DNA of 64,000 bases. Origin: Agreia sp. VKM Ac-1783 (GTDB lineage: Bacteria > Actinomycetota > Actinomycetes > Actinomycetales > Microbacteriaceae). Under the pieces are notes generated by a model. The model worked only from the letters and a program-made list of their open reading frames with translations. It was not told where the DNA came from and did not search any database. The position numbers and the translations under genes were made by a program. Shown here one piece after another: positions 61,884 to 64,000 of the stretch. The stretch is from positions 620,001 through 684,000 of the forward strand of contig NZ_FXWI01000003.1 of the NCBI RefSeq assembly GCF_900177765.1, read 5' to 3'. The first letter of the stretch is position 1, and every line of letters starts with the position of its first letter.

Positions 61884-62202
61884 CGTCTAGTTCAACATTT
61901 TCGTGTCACCTTGCGTGCGCGAAATCACTGCCAGGCAGTGCACAGCTAGCCCACTGGGTCTTCGTGATCCGAGGTTGAGAGCTGGGCCGCGGGTAGCAGA
62001 ACACACTTCAATCCTTTTTCTTTGCACTGCAGATCAGTCTGCGCGCGGGGCTAGGCGGGTTGGGTCCGTAAGGACATTGACAGAAGAACAGTGGTGCGAC
62101 CGACTGCGGGCGTATCGAGCACGGGCTGCAAGGCTCGGGCAAGCAAGCGCGTCCAATGCTGCCTACAGGCGGTAAGACGCAAGACAAGAGAGTGAGTCAC
62201 AC
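61884..62202 (+). promoter_or_regulatory. Leader of the S10 operon with conserved-looking hairpins
   Basis: Contains CACTGCCAGGCAGTG (61926-61940), a perfect hairpin, and GCAGA-TCAG-TCTGC (62029-62042), whose sequence CAGATCAGTCTGCG matches the rpsL leader. A T-rich stretch (CCTTTTTCTTT, 62013-62023) lies just before it. Such long leaders often host autogenous control by a ribosomal protein such as L4; that is inferred. No ORF is seen in this 407-nt gap. Confidence 0.5.
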
Positions 62203-62511
62203 ATGGCGGGACAGAAGATCCGCATTCGACTTAAGTCGTACGACCACGAGGTCATCGACTCCTCGGCGCGCAAGATCGTCGACACGGTGACCCGCGCGGG
62301 TGCGACCGTCGTCGGTCCGGTACCGCTGCCGACCGAGAAGAACGTGATCGCAGTGATCCGTTCGCCCCACAAGTACAAGGACAGCCGCGAGCACTTCGAA
62401 ATGCGCACGCACAAGCGTCTGATCGACATCATCGATCCCACGCCCAAGGCCGTCGACTCGCTGATGCGTCTCGACCTGCCGGCTGACGTCAACATCGAGA
62501 TCAAGCTCTAA
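62203..62511 (+). CDS. rpsJ: 30S ribosomal protein S10
   Basis: 102 residues, full S10: [26 protein letters not shown] start, [36 protein letters not shown]. It is part of the 30S head and also the NusE antitermination factor. First gene of the S10 operon; rplC follows after 17 nt. Confidence 0.99.
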   Translation: MAGQKIRIRLKSYDHEVIDSSARKIVDTVTRAGATVVGPVPLPTEKNVIAVIRSPHKYKDSREHFEMRTHKRLIDIIDPTPKAVDSLMRLDLPADVNIEIKL

Positions 62512-62528
62512 GCGGGGGACTGAACACT

Positions 62529-63200
62529 ATGTCTACGCCTACACAAGCAGCCGCCACCAAGACCAGCAAGGGTCTCCTCGGCAAGAAGCTCGGCATGACC
62601 CAGGTCTGGGACGAGAACAACCGTCTCATCCCCGTCACGGTCGTCGAGATCACGCCCAACGTGGTCACGCAGATCCGCACCGTCGAGCGCGACGGCTACG
62701 TGGCCGTTCAGATCGCCGCCGGCCAGATCGACCCCCGCAAGGTGAACAAGCCGGCCACGGGTCACTTCGACGCCGCCGGTGTCACGCCTCGCCGTCACAT
62801 CACCGAGATCCGCACCGCCGACGCGGCCGACTACACGGTGGGCCAGGAGCTCACCGTCGACGCCGTCTTCGAAGCCGGCAAGAAGGTCGACGTCGTCGGC
62901 ACTTCCAAGGGCAAGGGTTTCGCCGGTGTCATGAAGCGTCACAACTTCCGAGGCGACAACGCCTCGCACGGTGCGCACCGCAACCACCGCAAGCCCGGTT
63001 CCATCGGTGCATCCTCGACCCCGTCGCGCGTCTTCAAGGGCATGCGCATGGCCGGTCGCATGGGTGGAGAGCGCGTCACCGTGCTCAACCTCGCCGTGCA
63101 CTCCATCGACGCCGAGAAGAACGTCATCCTCATCAAGGGTGCTGTTCCCGGAGCGCGTGGCCGTCTCGTTTTCGTTCGTACCGCAGTGAAGGGGGCCTAG
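62529..63200 (+). CDS. rplC: 50S ribosomal protein L3
   Basis: 223 residues, starting [25 protein letters not shown] and containing [17 protein letters not shown] and the [27 protein letters not shown] loop that reaches the peptidyl-transferase centre. An N-terminal extension of about 13 residues precedes the usual start. rplD starts 3 nt after its stop. Confidence 0.99.
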   Translation: MSTPTQAAATKTSKGLLGKKLGMTQVWDENNRLIPVTVVEITPNVVTQIRTVERDGYVAVQIAAGQIDPRKVNKPATGHFDAAGVTPRRHITEIRTADAADYTVGQELTVDAVFEAGKKVDVVGTSKGKGFAGVMKRHNFRGDNASHGAHRNHRKPGSIGASSTPSRVFKGMRMAGRMGGERVTVLNLAVHSIDAEKNVILIKGAVPGARGRLVFVRTAVKGA

Positions 63201-63203
63201 TTC

Positions 63204-63866
63204 ATGGCTACCGCAACTACCACGGTTGACGTCGTCGACGTCAAGGGCAAGAAGGCCGGCACCGTCGACCTTCCCGCCGAGCTGTTCGACGTCCAGACCA
63301 ATGTTCCGCTTATCCACCAGGTCGTCGTCGCTCAGCTCGCCGCCGCCCGCCAGGGAACCCACAAGACCAAGCGTCGTGGCGAGGTCTCCGGTGCCGGTCG
63401 CAAGCCGTTCAAGCAGAAGGGAACCGGTCGCGCTCGTCAGGGCTCGATCCGCGCTCCTCAGATGACCGGTGGTGGCATCGTCCACGGACCGACCCCGCGC
63501 AGCTACGACCAGCGCACCCCCAAGAAGATGATCGCCGCAGCTCTGCTCGGTTCGCTGTCCGACCGCGCACGCGGTGGACGCGTTCACGTGGTCGAGTCGC
63601 TTGCTCAGGGCGACGTGCCCTCGACCAAGGGCGTTCTCGAGCTGCTCAGCCAGGTCGCGACCTCGAAGCACGTTCTGATCGTGCTCGAGCGTGACGACGT
63701 GCTGAGCTTGAAGAGCGTTCGCAACATCCCGACCGTGCACGTGCTGCCGGCCGACCAGCTGAACGCATACGACGTGCTCGTCTCCGACGACATCATCTTC
63801 ACCAAGGCTTCGTTCGACGCGTTCGTCGCAGCCAAGTCGAAGAACACTGCTCAGGAAGAGGTCTAG
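63204..63866 (+). CDS. rplD: 50S ribosomal protein L4
   Basis: 220 residues. The extended loop ([27 protein letters not shown]) that lines the exit tunnel is intact with no macrolide-resistance-type change visible. L4 controls S10 operon expression in E. coli; here that is only a possibility given the long leader. rplW starts 2 nt later. Confidence 0.99.
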   Translation: MATATTTVDVVDVKGKKAGTVDLPAELFDVQTNVPLIHQVVVAQLAAARQGTHKTKRRGEVSGAGRKPFKQKGTGRARQGSIRAPQMTGGGIVHGPTPRSYDQRTPKKMIAAALLGSLSDRARGGRVHVVESLAQGDVPSTKGVLELLSQVATSKHVLIVLERDDVLSLKSVRNIPTVHVLPADQLNAYDVLVSDDIIFTKASFDAFVAAKSKNTAQEEV

Positions 63867-63868
63867 AC

Positions 63869-64000
63869 ATGAGCAACGCTGCATTCAACAAGGATCCGCG
63901 CGACATCATCCTGTCGCCGGTCGTCTCCGAGAAGAGCTACGGCCTGATCGACGAGGGCAAGTACACGTTCATCGTCGACCCCCGCTCGAACAAGACCGAG
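63869..64000 (+). CDS. rplW: 50S ribosomal protein L23, cut by window end
   Basis: The first 44 codons from ATG 63869 ([20 protein letters not shown], then [20 protein letters not shown]) match L23, which surrounds the tunnel exit and is a docking site for trigger factor and SRP. The 3' end is outside the window. Confidence 0.97.
   Translation, partial: MSNAAFNKDPRDIILSPVVSEKSYGLIDEGKYTFIVDPRSNKTE

Overview
The window is GC-rich DNA with GTG and TTG starts alongside ATG. Its gene content (Lhr helicase, DUF4916, DUF5997, Nei2-type glycosylase, rpoBC and str/S10 operons with actinobacterial-style leaders) points to a high-GC Gram-positive actinobacterium. The best fit is Microbacteriaceae (Micrococcales), but this is judged from family knowledge and no search was run. 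No tRNA, rRNA, CRISPR array, transposase or prophage gene was seen.

Region 1 (1-28.9 kb) is a mosaic of short housekeeping and accessory units. It holds a beta-helix lipoprotein (cut by the window edge), a ferritin-VIT metal transporter, a LysR regulator facing DUF5997, a HAD phosphatase, YbaK, an esterase, a CsoR-type metal regulator and a Nei-type DNA glycosylase. These are followed by a 1645-residue LPNTG surface protein, the large Lhr helicase, a DEAD-box RNA helicase, a 2OG-Fe(II) oxygenase, an AI-2E-family permease, an HD protein, a DJ-1/PfpI protein, a SprT-like protein, a TPR protein, a sugar dehydrogenase lipoprotein and a spermidine-synthase-like protein. Many of these genes appear leaderless, with a nAnnnT -10 box 6-7 nt before the start codon.

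Region 2 (28.9-36.7 kb) is rpoB-rpoC with a clear sigma-A promoter, a leader of about 170 nt and a strong UUCG-loop terminator. A second spermidine-synthase-like paralogue follows, so two paralogues bracket rpoBC.

Region 3 (37.5-54.9 kb) is the most interesting part. It is a tightly packed, overlapping gene run encoding an FHA protein, a PP2C phosphatase, a membrane Ser/Thr kinase, a 1950-residue membrane-anchored Ig-like/FN3 protein, a MoxR AAA+ ATPase, a DUF58 protein, a transglutaminase-like membrane protein, a second FHA protein and three membrane proteins. The core matches the bifidobacterial PFNA cluster in gene content. Here the transglutaminase-like protein has lost its catalytic Cys and His, the kinase carries an FN3-like external domain in place of PASTA repeats, and the first FHA protein carries four DxT[IV] repeats that look like kinase sites. 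The inference is a phospho-signalling system that controls assembly or state of a very large cell-surface protein.

Region 4 (54.9-64 kb) is the str operon (rpsL-rpsG-fusA-tuf), a three-gene insert (fructosamine kinase, MT0933-type antitoxin, topoisomerase IB), then the start of the S10 operon (rpsJ-rplC-rplD-rplW, the last cut by the window end). The leaders of the two ribosomal operons share a short self-complementary motif.

A dispersed short repeat (core TCCCTGAGCCTGTCGAAGGG) occurs at four loci. One copy is an inverted pair inside the lhr reading frame and another is part of a 19-nt tandem array. A second, unrelated hairpin repeat lies at 17.5 kb.
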